Source: GCA-2711565 sp963664245 (GTDB lineage Bacteria > Bacteroidota > Bacteroidia > Bacteroidales > GCA-2711565). From it: a stretch of DNA of 64,000 bases. Positions within the stretch are counted from its first letter, which is position 1, and every line of letters starts with the position of its first letter. The notes under the pieces are model-generated. The model had not been told where the DNA came from and made no database searches. It saw only the letters and a list, made by a program, of their open reading frames with translations. Position numbers and translations under genes: made by a program. The stretch covers positions 2,728,001-2,792,000 of the forward strand of contig OY760934.1 in assembly GCA_963664245.1 (NCBI GenBank), given 5' to 3'. Positions 1 through 8,620 of the stretch are shown piece after piece.

Positions 1-418
1 GGGTACTAAGGCAATCGACAGACTGATATTTGATATGGTCAGAAAAGACATGTATTTTATTGCTAACGGGATGGAGGAACGATTCAATGTTAAATATTCT
101 CCTGAAGAGGTTGAAGAAGTAGCTTATACAATTGCATTACTTGATCTGCCATTAAGCGACCCCGAGACACACATGTGCAGAATCGCTTTATTCGTTGTCA
201 ATAAAGATTTTGACGGAATGATTGAATATTACAATAAATATATCTGGCAGCTACCTCCATCAGTATTTAAAGGGATTGTGGAAGGTCTTTTAACATCTAA
301 ACTTCCGCAAATGACAGATAGTCAGAAGAATGCTGTGAAGAATTACTATGAATCTGCGTCAAAAGCACTTCGTTCTGAAGCTAAGCAATATGACAGCAAA
401 GCTGAGAATTTAAAGTAG
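1..418 (+). CDS. C-terminal part of an unknown protein (cut by the window edge)
   Basis: The frame is open from base 2 through to a TAG at 416-418, and the residues before the first internal ATG (base 35) read as normal protein, so the true start probably lies outside the window. The visible ~138 residues are mostly helical and charged, with no signal peptide, membrane segment or known motif. The last ~20 residues are rich in Lys, Glu and Ser. I do not recognise the family and can assign no function. The only visible neighbour on the same strand is the TlpA-like gene about 260 bases downstream. Confidence 0.6.
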   Translation, partial: GTKAIDRLIFDMVRKDMYFIANGMEERFNVKYSPEEVEEVAYTIALLDLPLSDPETHMCRIALFVVNKDFDGMIEYYNKYIWQLPPSVFKGIVEGLLTSKLPQMTDSQKNAVKNYYESASKALRSEAKQYDSKAENLK

Positions 419-675
419 AGATTGATTTGAACAATCAACGAAATAAATTGGAAAGGCTATCTCATTCGGTTCAAAGCTGGGATGGGGAAAGTATCGCATT
501 TATTTCCTGACATTGCTGAAAATGATTTTTGGGGCTGGTTGCTTGTGTAAGAGTGCTTTTCTTCTGGCTCTGCCCAAAGAACTTTACATTAAAAAGGCCT
601 ACGAAAGAGGATCATCTTTTTGATCTGGAAACAAATAAAACTTAACAAATAATACTATTATTTATCTTTATAAAA
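419..675. other. Intergenic region, no gene seen
   Basis: No convincing coding frame; the longest ATG-started frame I could find (from 481) has 22 codons and no supporting signal. The end is very AT-rich, and a TATCTTTA box (one base off the Bacteroidota TAnnTTTG -7 element) lies just before the ATG at 676, so a promoter for the TlpA-like gene is possible. Confidence 0.4.
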
Positions 676-1857
676 ATGAGGAATATGAATTTAACAAAAA
701 CAAAAAAGAAGTATTGGTTATTTGCCTCTTTTATAGCATTGGCTATATTCTCTTTTTATTCTTTCACCAACGATGAAGATTCTACTTATCGAATTAAAAT
801 AAAAATGGAGCAAGTAAGCCTAGAATCAGAATCTGCTTTTCTAATCTGGAAAGATAATGGCATAATGCATACCGATACGGCGTATTTAAATGAAAATAAG
901 GAATTTGTATTTGAAGGAAAGATCCCTGCTATTAATCGTGCATTTTTAGTTTTATTGCATGAAAAAATGGTTCCGAAAGTTGATCCTAGAGCTGGTGATC
1001 GCATCCCTGTTTATCTGGAAAAAGGCGAATTACTGATAGCGGGAAAAGACTCTCTTTTAACTGCAAAAGTTTCCGGTACACCGGAAAACGAAACCCGGCA
1101 AATCTTTGATGCGATTGGGAAATCCTATGAAGGAAAAATAAAAACAATGAATACAGCTTATGCAGCAGCAATGGAAGCTAAAGATCAAGCAAAAGTCGAT
1201 GAGCTTGCCGATGAGTATAACAAATTGATCGCTGAAAGAATATCAAGAGAGAAAGAATTCTTTTTGGCACATACCAATTCGATTGTAAGTATGGATTGGC
1301 TTCGGGGGAACGTAAACATCATTCAGGATTATAATACAGCTAAAGAGTTATTCAATAAGCTATCTGATAATATAAAGAAATCACCCGCCGGCTTAATCTA
1401 TGCTAGTGTTCTAAAACAAGTAAAACCTGCAGATATCAATTTTCAAGCACCAGATATCTCTGCAAAACAACCTAGCGGCGAAAGTTTAAGCTTACGTTCA
1501 TTACGCGGCCAGTATGTTTTACTTGATTTCTGGGCTTCTTGGAGTGCTCCCTGTCGCAAAGAGATCCCCAATATGGTTAAAGTTTATAATGAATTTAAAG
1601 ATAAAGGCTTTACGATCCTTAGCTACTCACTGGATGGTGGAAACAACGCATTAGCTCAATGGACTGAAGCAATCGAGAAAAATGGCTTAACCTGGTACCA
1701 TATTTCAGACCTGGCAGGACAGAATAGCTTGCCTACACAGCTTTATGGAGTTAAAAATGTACCAACCAATTTCCTGATTGACCCAAACGGGATTATCATT
1801 GGGAAAAACTTGCATGGTGATGAACTAGAAACGAAATTGAAAGAAGTTTTAAAATAG
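676..1857 (+). CDS. TlpA/DUF4369-type thioredoxin-fold protein with SxxC active site
   Basis: 393 residues: an N-terminal hydrophobic anchor or signal (about 13-30), a beta-rich DUF4369-like domain (about 35-130), a charged helical linker, and a C-terminal TlpA/AhpC-TSA thioredoxin fold (about 255-393). The family acts in the periplasm on thiols and disulfides. The active site reads WASWSAPCRK: Ser290-Ala-Pro-Cys293, so the attacking first cysteine of the usual WCxPC is replaced by serine while the resolving-type cysteine remains. The paralogue at 10296 has an intact WCGPC. A single-cysteine site cannot run the normal dithiol cycle, so this copy may be a binding, monothiol or decayed version. 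It is followed after 8 bases by the protease gene, probably in one transcript. Confidence 0.88.
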   Translation: MRNMNLTKTKKKYWLFASFIALAIFSFYSFTNDEDSTYRIKIKMEQVSLESESAFLIWKDNGIMHTDTAYLNENKEFVFEGKIPAINRAFLVLLHEKMVPKVDPRAGDRIPVYLEKGELLIAGKDSLLTAKVSGTPENETRQIFDAIGKSYEGKIKTMNTAYAAAMEAKDQAKVDELADEYNKLIAERISREKEFFLAHTNSIVSMDWLRGNVNIIQDYNTAKELFNKLSDNIKKSPAGLIYASVLKQVKPADINFQAPDISAKQPSGESLSLRSLRGQYVLLDFWASWSAPCRKEIPNMVKVYNEFKDKGFTILSYSLDGGNNALAQWTEAIEKNGLTWYHISDLAGQNSLPTQLYGVKNVPTNFLIDPNGIIIGKNLHGDELETKLKEVLK

Positions 1858-1865
1858 ATGATTTT

Positions 1866-2759
1866 ATGATGAAGAAACAAATTTTTATAATCTTTTTGTT
1901 GCTTTTGCCTGGCTTTCTTGTCAAGGCTCAATCCGGGGCTAAGTTTGTTAATTACGACCAATACCCCGACATGATTATGGAAGCCTTGCAAAAAAAGCAG
2001 GAAGACAAACCATTTGATGCCATCACGGTTTTAAAGGAACGTTGCGGACTGGCAAAAGAATCTGTTAATATTGGGCTGCATAATTTATCCCGGCCGACTA
2101 AGAAAAAACTATCGAACAAACAACTTATTGAAAAAATAAAACCGTCAGTTTTAATGGTTTGTAAATATAAACGGGGTTTCGGTGCTTACAAAGACTTTAT
2201 TTTGATTAACGCATCAGCATTTGCTTTAAGTGAAGATGGTGTATGTGTCTCCAATTATCATGTCTTTGAACCAGTGATTAATCAGGGGCAAGGTATGTCG
2301 CCTCAGGATAGTTTAATTTTTATGGCCGATATGAATGGTAATGTTTATCCAATCGAAACGGTTCTAACTTATAACAAATCGGCCGATTTGGTTGTATTTA
2401 AGCTTGATGTCCATGAAAAAGAACTCGTTCCTGTTTCGATGGGTGAGGATGGTGTTGTGGGGGATATGGTTCACGCCCTGACAAACCCGTCATATTTCCC
2501 ATGTTACTATAGTAAAGGGGTTATTGCCCGTAATGCAGCTTATAATAATAATCCGTGGGAGAACCGGACGGAAATAACAGCTGACTTTGCTGTCGGATCA
2601 AGTGGTGGCCCCATATTTGACGACTCTGGAAATTTGATTGCCATTGTTTCGTCGACCCAGGGAATCTATGCGCAAAGCAGCAATCAAGGTAATGATTTGC
2701 AAATGGTAATCAAAATGGCTATCCCTGTTAGTTCATTAAAAAAGTTAGTTTTAAAGTAA
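1866..2759 (+). CDS. Secreted trypsin-like serine protease (S1/DegP fold)
   Basis: 297 residues with a clear signal peptide (about 1-21, ending VKAQ). The chymotrypsin-fold catalytic triad is visible: His132 in SNYHVFEP, Asp174 in SADLVVFKL and Ser246 in GSSGGPIFDD. There is no PDZ domain, so it is shorter than DegP/HtrA. Residues 22-90 form a distinct N-terminal segment before the protease domain. It starts 8 bases after the TlpA-like stop, which suggests co-transcription, and a hairpin with a T-run follows it. Start: tandem ATG ATG at 1866/1869, either possible. The substrate is unknown; a role in envelope protein processing or peptide release is inference. Confidence 0.85.
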   Translation: MMKKQIFIIFLLLLPGFLVKAQSGAKFVNYDQYPDMIMEALQKKQEDKPFDAITVLKERCGLAKESVNIGLHNLSRPTKKKLSNKQLIEKIKPSVLMVCKYKRGFGAYKDFILINASAFALSEDGVCVSNYHVFEPVINQGQGMSPQDSLIFMADMNGNVYPIETVLTYNKSADLVVFKLDVHEKELVPVSMGEDGVVGDMVHALTNPSYFPCYYSKGVIARNAAYNNNPWENRTEITADFAVGSSGGPIFDDSGNLIAIVSSTQGIYAQSSNQGNDLQMVIKMAIPVSSLKKLVLK

Positions 2760-2793
2760 TATCATATCCATTTTTCATAAATCTAATTTTAAT

Positions 2794-2835
2794 AAAGGCG
2801 TTACGATTTTATCAATCTGTAATGCCTTTTACTTT
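2794..2835 (+). terminator. Intrinsic terminator after the protease gene
   Basis: Eleven-base arms at 2794-2804 and 2819-2829 (one G-U pair) with a 14-base loop, followed by a T-rich tract. It lies 34 bases after the protease stop codon. Confidence 0.7.
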
Positions 2836-2986
2836 TTATACGGTATATAACATTAAGGAGTAGTGATATATACTTAATCATTAGGGGATGATTGCCATTT
2901 TAAATGGGAAAAGATTGGAGATTATTAGTGGGGAAAGCCTTGTTTAAGCCTGATTCTTGATAAAATTTTAACAATAATTAGTTTTT

Positions 2987-3045
2987 AAACTGCACCTCAA
3001 AGTTGGGTAGAACATCTGAGGTGCAGTTTCTCTTTTCTTTTAAAA
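2987..3045. repeat. Perfect 13-base inverted repeat, possible IS-end remnant or terminator
   Basis: Arms at 2987-2999 and 3017-3029 are perfectly complementary and are followed by a pyrimidine run. It can act as a plus-strand terminator. The arm sequence (AACTGCACCTCA) and the following AAGTTGGGTAG resemble, from memory, terminal sequences of some IS3-family elements, but no transposase is present. It lies just upstream of the sigma factor promoter. Confidence 0.5.
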
Positions 3046-3072
3046 ACTAAATCTATTCTTTCGTTTTTTTAA

Positions 3073-3080
3073 TAGATTTG
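3073..3080 (+). promoter_or_regulatory. Predicted promoter of the ECF sigma factor gene
   Basis: TAGATTTG matches the Bacteroidota -7 consensus TAnnTTTG and lies 23 bases before the ATG at 3104. No strong -33 box is obvious. Confidence 0.45.
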
Positions 3081-3103
3081 TAATCAATACAACGTATGAA
3101 CAA

Positions 3104-3673
3104 ATGGATAAGGATTATACAAATTTCCTGAAAGACTTGGCAGGCAAGAAAAAGAGTGCCTGGAAGGAATTGTATGATCTGTTTTACCCCAGCATTTGTA
3201 ATTATATTTCTAATTTAATTAAGGATGAAAATGCAGCTTCTGACTTAGCCCAAAAAATATTTATCAAATTATGGGAATTGAATATCCATTTTAATTCAAT
3301 AAAGGCATTAACATCTTATTTATATAAAGCTGCAAAAAATACATCCATTAACTATATGAAGGCCGCAAAAGTTGAAAGAGATCACATGGGAAAATTTAAT
3401 TTGGAGGTCAATCACGAAAGCGGACTTGATGATTCAATGATTCTCTCCATAGAAGAAGAAATGATACGGGAATTACATCAATCCATTTTTGAGCTTCCTA
3501 AAAGCCAAAGAGAAATAATGATGTTAAGTATAAAAGGGTTAACCGTTAAACAGGTTGCTGAGAAACTGCAAATAAGTGAGAACACGGTTAAAACCCAGAA
3601 GAAAAGAGCATATGCTTCGCTCAGAGAAAAACTTAAAGATTCAATTTTCCTTCTTATGTTTATGGGGCTTTAA
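3104..3673 (+). CDS. ECF RNA polymerase sigma-70 factor
   Basis: 189 residues, typical of the Bacteroidota ECF family that pairs with FecR anti-sigma factors. Sigma region 2 lies at about 20-90 (DLAQKIFIKLWE) and region 4 with its helix-turn-helix at about 125-180 (QREIMMLSIKGLTVKQVAEKL, then SENTVKTQKKRA). It would direct RNA polymerase to the adjacent SusC/SusD operon when released by FecR. The order sigma-FecR-SusC-SusD is the classic trans-envelope signalling layout. It probably has its own promoter at 3073. Confidence 0.93.
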   Translation: MDKDYTNFLKDLAGKKKSAWKELYDLFYPSICNYISNLIKDENAASDLAQKIFIKLWELNIHFNSIKALTSYLYKAAKNTSINYMKAAKVERDHMGKFNLEVNHESGLDDSMILSIEEEMIRELHQSIFELPKSQREIMMLSIKGLTVKQVAEKLQISENTVKTQKKRAYASLREKLKDSIFLLMFMGL

Positions 3674-3768
3674 CAATTGACCCTGAAATAAGATAAATGA
3701 TATTTTGTTTCTAAAATTGTCACCCGCGCATATTCATCTTTTGTTTGTTAGGTGTATACACAAAAGTT

Positions 3769-4959
3769 ATGAAAGCGTTCGAACCTATATTTGAAATCAT
3801 AAACCTCCTTAAAAAGGAACTTTCGGGTACTATAACTGAACTTGAAAAGAATCAGCTTAAGGAGTGGGAAAAAGATTCCAGGATTTTATCTTTACTTGAA
3901 AAGTTTAATCGTGAATCTTATCTCGAAAAGAAATTTTCCGAATTAGATCGGTACGATGCAAAACAAGCCTTTGATGAGTTTTACGAGAGGGTTCAAAAAA
4001 CTAATCCCAAACACAGGCTTTACCAGCTGTTAAAATATGCGGCAGTACTTATCATTCCCTTATTATTTGCAGGTTATCTAATTTGGAACGCTAATCTTTC
4101 CGAACCCGGATTTAGAAGCGAAATGATTAATGCTCCTATTATTAAACCCGGAAATCAGATAGCCAAACTTTTTATGGCTGATGGCCAGAGCTTGCTTCTT
4201 GGACGACAGTCTGATACTTTAATAGAAAGCAAAACTTTTTCTATTCAGGCCACAAAAGGTGCTATTACTTATAAAACAAACACTCAATCAGCATCCGAAG
4301 AGCTGCTTTACAATACCGCAGTTGTTCCCCGGGGAGGGGAAATTTCACTTCTTCTTAGTGATGGAACCAAGGTTTGGTTAAACTCTGAGTCAGAATTAAA
4401 ATACCCGGTCGCCTTTGCTACTGGTTACCGCGAAGTAAAATTGAAAGGGGAAGCCTATTTCGAAGTAACTTCAAGTAAATCCAAACCTTTTTATGTCACA
4501 ACTTCCGAAGGGCAGATAAAAGTTACTGGAACCCATTTTAATGTAAGGGATTATGAAGACGAAGCACACACCTATACCACTTTAGTTGAAGGTAAGGTAA
4601 GTATCAGGTCGTTGTGTGAAAGCGGAAATTATCTTTCAATTGAGCCGGGTTATCAGGCAATCATTAAAAAAGGAAGTCCGGATATTGAAAGAAAAGCAGT
4701 GGATGTTACTCTTTTTACCGCATGGAAAGACGGATTGTTCAAATTTGATCGCCAATCTCTTGAAAACATACTGCAAACCTTGTCGCGTTGGTATAATATT
4801 GAGATATTTTATGAAAGTGAACAAGTGAAAAATTATGTTTATTCCGGCGATTTAGAAAGGTATGACAATATAAACCAGTTCCTGATTATGATTGAAAAAT
4901 CTGGGAATGCAAAGTTTAGAATAATTGATAATGCCGTTGTGGTCGATATAAAAAACTAA
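3769..4959 (+). CDS. FecR-family anti-sigma factor
   Basis: 396 residues from the ATG at 3769; a TTG eight codons upstream is less likely. It has a cytoplasmic N-terminal domain (about 1-85) that would bind the sigma factor, one membrane helix (about 89-108, YAAVLIIPLLFAGYLIWNA) and a periplasmic FecR domain (about 185-290, with VPRGGEISLLLSDGTKVWLN) followed by the DUF4974-type C-terminal domain (FKFDRQSLENILQTLSRWY) that contacts the STN domain of the receptor. It lies between its sigma factor and its receptor, so its partners are clear from context. Confidence 0.93.
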   Translation: MKAFEPIFEIINLLKKELSGTITELEKNQLKEWEKDSRILSLLEKFNRESYLEKKFSELDRYDAKQAFDEFYERVQKTNPKHRLYQLLKYAAVLIIPLLFAGYLIWNANLSEPGFRSEMINAPIIKPGNQIAKLFMADGQSLLLGRQSDTLIESKTFSIQATKGAITYKTNTQSASEELLYNTAVVPRGGEISLLLSDGTKVWLNSESELKYPVAFATGYREVKLKGEAYFEVTSSKSKPFYVTTSEGQIKVTGTHFNVRDYEDEAHTYTTLVEGKVSIRSLCESGNYLSIEPGYQAIIKKGSPDIERKAVDVTLFTAWKDGLFKFDRQSLENILQTLSRWYNIEIFYESEQVKNYVYSGDLERYDNINQFLIMIEKSGNAKFRIIDNAVVVDIKN

Positions 4960-4978
4960 TCCCGCTAAAAAGCGGGAT
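4959..4978 (+). terminator. Hairpin between the FecR gene and the SusC gene
   Basis: Eight-base arms ATCCCGCT (4959-4966) and AGCGGGAT (4971-4978) with a four-base loop, overlapping the FecR stop codon. The T-run after it is weak, so it may be a partial terminator or an RNA-processing site that separates the regulator from the transport operon. Confidence 0.5.
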
Positions 4979-5061
4979 CAATTTTAAAACCAATTTTAAA
5001 GATTTGGAGTGGTGAGACTGCCAAATCAGATCAAAATAAGTTTAACATAACACACAAATTT

Positions 5062-8000
5062 ATGAAAGAAAAATGTTACAACCGAGGATTTTTTCCTCAA
5101 TTTAAAGAAAGATTTCGGGCAACGATGTTGTTGCAGCTGGTTTTAGTGCTCGGAATCACTTTGTGTATGGGCGGAACTGCCTTTGCACAAACAAAAAAAG
5201 TAACTCTTGATGTAAAAAATGCCTCTTTGGAGGAGATTATTAAAGAGTTGAAAAAACAAACAGAGGTCAAGTTTTTATATAGCATTGATAATATTGCTAA
5301 TAAAAAGGCCAGCATTACAGTTACTAATGCCGATTTACGGGATGTTTTAAAGGATCTTTTTGAACAGGTAAACTTAACTTATGAAGAAAACAAAGGAGTG
5401 ATTATTATCCATCAGGAAGGTCAAAAAAACAAATCAGGAAAGGCTGATAACGGAAAGCTTAAAAAAATTACCGGAACGGTTAAAGATAACAATGGAGAAC
5501 CATTACCCGGAGCTACGGTTTTGATTAAGGGAACAACTAAAGGAACGACTACTGATGTCAATGGAAATTATGCCATTAATGTTCCGGAAGGTTCTGTGTT
5601 AGAGTTTTCTTTCATCGGTTACCAAAAACAGTTAGTTGTTGTTTCTGCACAAAAAACAGAAATCAACGTTACCATGGAAGACGCTGTAGCTGAATTAAAA
5701 GAGTTTACTGTAGTTAGTACGGGATACCAAAAAATAAAACCTGAACAAAGCACAGGAAGTATTGCTACTATTCAGGCCAAAGAATACGATAGTCGTATCA
5801 ATGGTCCTGATTTCTTAACCAGTCTTGAAAACCGTATTCCGGGTTTGCTTATCAATGGCGATGTTGAATTTGAAGGAAACAGTCTTTTCCATATACGTGG
5901 TATTTCCACCATTAATGGGAACAAGGATCCATTGATCGTCATCGATGGTTTTCCAACAGAACTCAAACTTGAGTCGATTAACCCATATGAAATTGAGTCT
6001 ATAACTGTTTTAAAGGATGCTGCCGCAGCTACCGTTTATGGTGTTCGTGCATCCAATGGGGTAATTGTGATTGAACGAAAAAAAGCAAAAGCAGGTGACG
6101 TAAAAGTAAATTTTCGCTCAACATTTAGCTTGAAACCAAAAACAGATTACGAACGCTACCGTTATGATAAAGATGCATCGGAACATATTCCTGATTATAT
6201 GATTAATAGTTATACCAGCTCGGCTAGTATGCTTTATTTTTACATGACTTATCCCACTTTAGCATTTGCGTTTACTTTCCCGGAACCTGTTTTGATTTTA
6301 GCAGAGAAAACAGAAGGTTTAATAACAGCGGATGAAGCAGAAGAAAGGTTAGCCGCGTTAAAATCATATAATAACACAGGCGATTATGGCGATTATTTTT
6401 TACGCAACATTGTTACACAAACCTATAATCTAGATATATCAGGGGGTAGCGAAAAAGCACTTTATTATGTAACAGCTAACTATAATACGAATAAAAGCGA
6501 ACAGGTTACAAAAGACAATAGCCGTTTTAGGTTGTCTGCCCGTGGTACATTTAAATTTTCAGATCGTTTCTCATTGATGTTGAATCTTGATTTTCAAGAA
6601 GCCAAATCAAATTCATCGCCTATCCCAAGCTTCGGCAGCATCTATCCTTTTGAGCGTTTTGAAGATGAAGACGGTAATCCCGAATGGATATATAGTGGTT
6701 CGGTTATAAATCCGTATTATAATGAACAGATTATGGCACAAGGTTTATACGATAATATGTATTATCCGTTGGTCGATATGAACGAAATTACCAATAAAAC
6801 ACATACTCTTACCAACAGTATTAATGCGACTTTTCGTTATGACTTAGGGCATGGGTTTAATGTGAATTTTGGAGGTGTTTATCAGTCTAGTATCACTGAT
6901 AATGACCACCTTGCTACTGAAGAATCATCAGAAGTCCGCCAGTATATAAACAGGTATGCACAAATTGATGATGGCGAACTTATTTATAATATTCCCAAGG
7001 GTAGTTTTTTAAAACAAACAAAACAAAGACAAAACACTTTTACTTTACGTGCCCAATTAAACTATGATAAAAAAATTACGGAAGACCATTCGCTTAATAT
7101 GATATTGGGTGGCGAAATGAGGAAAACGATTTCAAAATCTAGTATATCATCATATTTTGGTTATAACGACCAAACATTATTGCAACAACCCGTAGATTAC
7201 GATCTAATAACAACTTCATATACTCCATCATACGCTAATTATAATCCGTCAATAGGTTATACTTCTTTATTTAACCAAAGCTATAACGACGATCGCTTCA
7301 TCTCAATTTATTCTAACTTAATATATTCTTATAAGAGTAAGTATTCACTTTCAGGAAGTTTTCGTATTGATCAGTCTAACTTATTTGGAACCAATCCTAA
7401 ATACAAATACAAACCTTTATGGTCTGTAGGTACTGCATGGAATATTCATAAAGAAAACTTTATGCAAAATGTAGACTGGGTTGGGTCGTTAAAATTACGT
7501 GCTGCTCTTGGATTTAATGGTAATGTGGCAAAAAATTCATTACCACGAATAATTGCAACAGACAAATTTAATTCAGATTATAATGATATGCAGGCATTAA
7601 GTCTTTCTTCTCCTGCAAATACTAGGTTGCGTTGGGAACAAACGTTTAATATCAATTTTGGTTTGGATTATAATATATTCGAACATATTTCAGGTAGTGT
7701 TGAATACTATATTAAGAAAAGTACAGATGTGTTAGCAACAAACAAAATTGACCCAACATCAGGGGTGTCAAGTGCCTTGATTAATCAAAGTTCTATACGT
7801 AACAGTGGATTAGAAATTTCTTTAAATGCCGATTGGTTGAGGAAGAAACATTTTAACTGGAATACAGCTCTTATTTTCTCTCATAATAGTAGTAAAATAT
7901 TAGAGGTGTATAACGATGAGGTAACAGCTACGAGCAAATCTTATTCATACACAATGGGTAATACAAATTACCTGGAAGGCTATCCTATTGGAACTATTTT

Positions 8001-8604
8001 TAACTATAGGTATGCAGGCCTTGACCCTGAAGATGGCCAGGTATTAATTTATGCTAAAGATGGCAGTACAAAACACTTTGATGAAGATGATGCGGGTATA
8101 GATGATGTTGTTTATAGAGGAACCAGCATTCCTGCCTACACACTGGGTTTAAGTAACCGTGTGGATGTTGGCAAATTTTATTTTTATGCCATGATAAAAT
8201 ACTATGGTGGTTTTAAAACAAAAATACCGGTGCCAAATCCAAGCAGTACAAGGCCATTAGAAGGTGCTTTTAATTACTGGAAAGAACCTGGAGATGAACT
8301 GGATCCTACAATGTTACCAAATAAATCACAACTTACCAATGGATATGCAAAATATATAGGGGCTTTAGATAAATACACCGTAGATGGTTCTTATATCACA
8401 CTCGGAGATGTTACCGTTAGCTATAGTTTTAAAGGTGCTAATTTTATGGAGAAAGTAGGAATCTCTAATTTAGAGTTAAGGCTTCAAGCCTCTAATATTT
8501 ATACCGTAGCCTTTAATAAACAAAATTATAGCAAAGCAATGGGAAGTTATGAAAAATCATATATAACTCCTACATATACGTTTGCACTTAATCTTAATTT
8601 CTAA
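5062..8604 (+). CDS. SusC/RagA-family TonB-dependent outer-membrane receptor with STN domain
   Basis: 1180 residues. In order: signal peptide (to about 43, TAFAQ), STN signalling domain (about 47-118, LDVKNASLEEIIKELKKQT), carboxypeptidase-D-like domain (about 136-220, GTVKDNNGEPLPGATVLIKG), TonB-box-like segment (EFTVVSTGY), plug domain (about 230-345, IRGISTINGNKDPLIVIDG and YEIESITVLKDAAAATVYG) and a 22-strand barrel to the C-terminus, ending in aromatic residues (FALNLNF). The STN domain is the part that signals to FecR, which agrees with the sigma/FecR genes upstream. It imports a substrate captured by the SusD lipoprotein encoded next. No polysaccharide-degrading enzyme lies near, so the substrate may be a peptide or other compound; that is inference. 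Confidence 0.96.
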   Translation: MKEKCYNRGFFPQFKERFRATMLLQLVLVLGITLCMGGTAFAQTKKVTLDVKNASLEEIIKELKKQTEVKFLYSIDNIANKKASITVTNADLRDVLKDLFEQVNLTYEENKGVIIIHQEGQKNKSGKADNGKLKKITGTVKDNNGEPLPGATVLIKGTTKGTTTDVNGNYAINVPEGSVLEFSFIGYQKQLVVVSAQKTEINVTMEDAVAELKEFTVVSTGYQKIKPEQSTGSIATIQAKEYDSRINGPDFLTSLENRIPGLLINGDVEFEGNSLFHIRGISTINGNKDPLIVIDGFPTELKLESINPYEIESITVLKDAAAATVYGVRASNGVIVIERKKAKAGDVKVNFRSTFSLKPKTDYERYRYDKDASEHIPDYMINSYTSSASMLYFYMTYPTLAFAFTFPEPVLILAEKTEGLITADEAEERLAALKSYNNTGDYGDYFLRNIVTQTYNLDISGGSEKALYYVTANYNTNKSEQVTKDNSRFRLSARGTFKFSDRFSLMLNLDFQEAKSNSSPIPSFGSIYPFERFEDEDGNPEWIYSGSVINPYYNEQIMAQGLYDNMYYPLVDMNEITNKTHTLTNSINATFRYDLGHGFNVNFGGVYQSSITDNDHLATEESSEVRQYINRYAQIDDGELIYNIPKGSFLKQTKQRQNTFTLRAQLNYDKKITEDHSLNMILGGEMRKTISKSSISSYFGYNDQTLLQQPVDYDLITTSYTPSYANYNPSIGYTSLFNQSYNDDRFISIYSNLIYSYKSKYSLSGSFRIDQSNLFGTNPKYKYKPLWSVGTAWNIHKENFMQNVDWVGSLKLRAALGFNGNVAKNSLPRIIATDKFNSDYNDMQALSLSSPANTRLRWEQTFNINFGLDYNIFEHISGSVEYYIKKSTDVLATNKIDPTSGVSSALINQSSIRNSGLEISLNADWLRKKHFNWNTALIFSHNSSKILEVYNDEVTATSKSYSYTMGNTNYLEGYPIGTIFNYRYAGLDPEDGQVLIYAKDGSTKHFDEDDAGIDDVVYRGTSIPAYTLGLSNRVDVGKFYFYAMIKYYGGFKTKIPVPNPSSTRPLEGAFNYWKEPGDELDPTMLPNKSQLTNGYAKYIGALDKYTVDGSYITLGDVTVSYSFKGANFMEKVGISNLELRLQASNIYTVAFNKQNYSKAMGSYEKSYITPTYTFALNLNF

Positions 8605-8620
8605 CCATAAATTTAAGACA

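Noticed and set aside
4959..4978. Hairpin before SusC as a second attenuator like that of cysE
   Set aside because: No leader peptide with biased codons and no alternative pairing segment was found; it shares only the common ATCCCGC/GCGGGAT stem.
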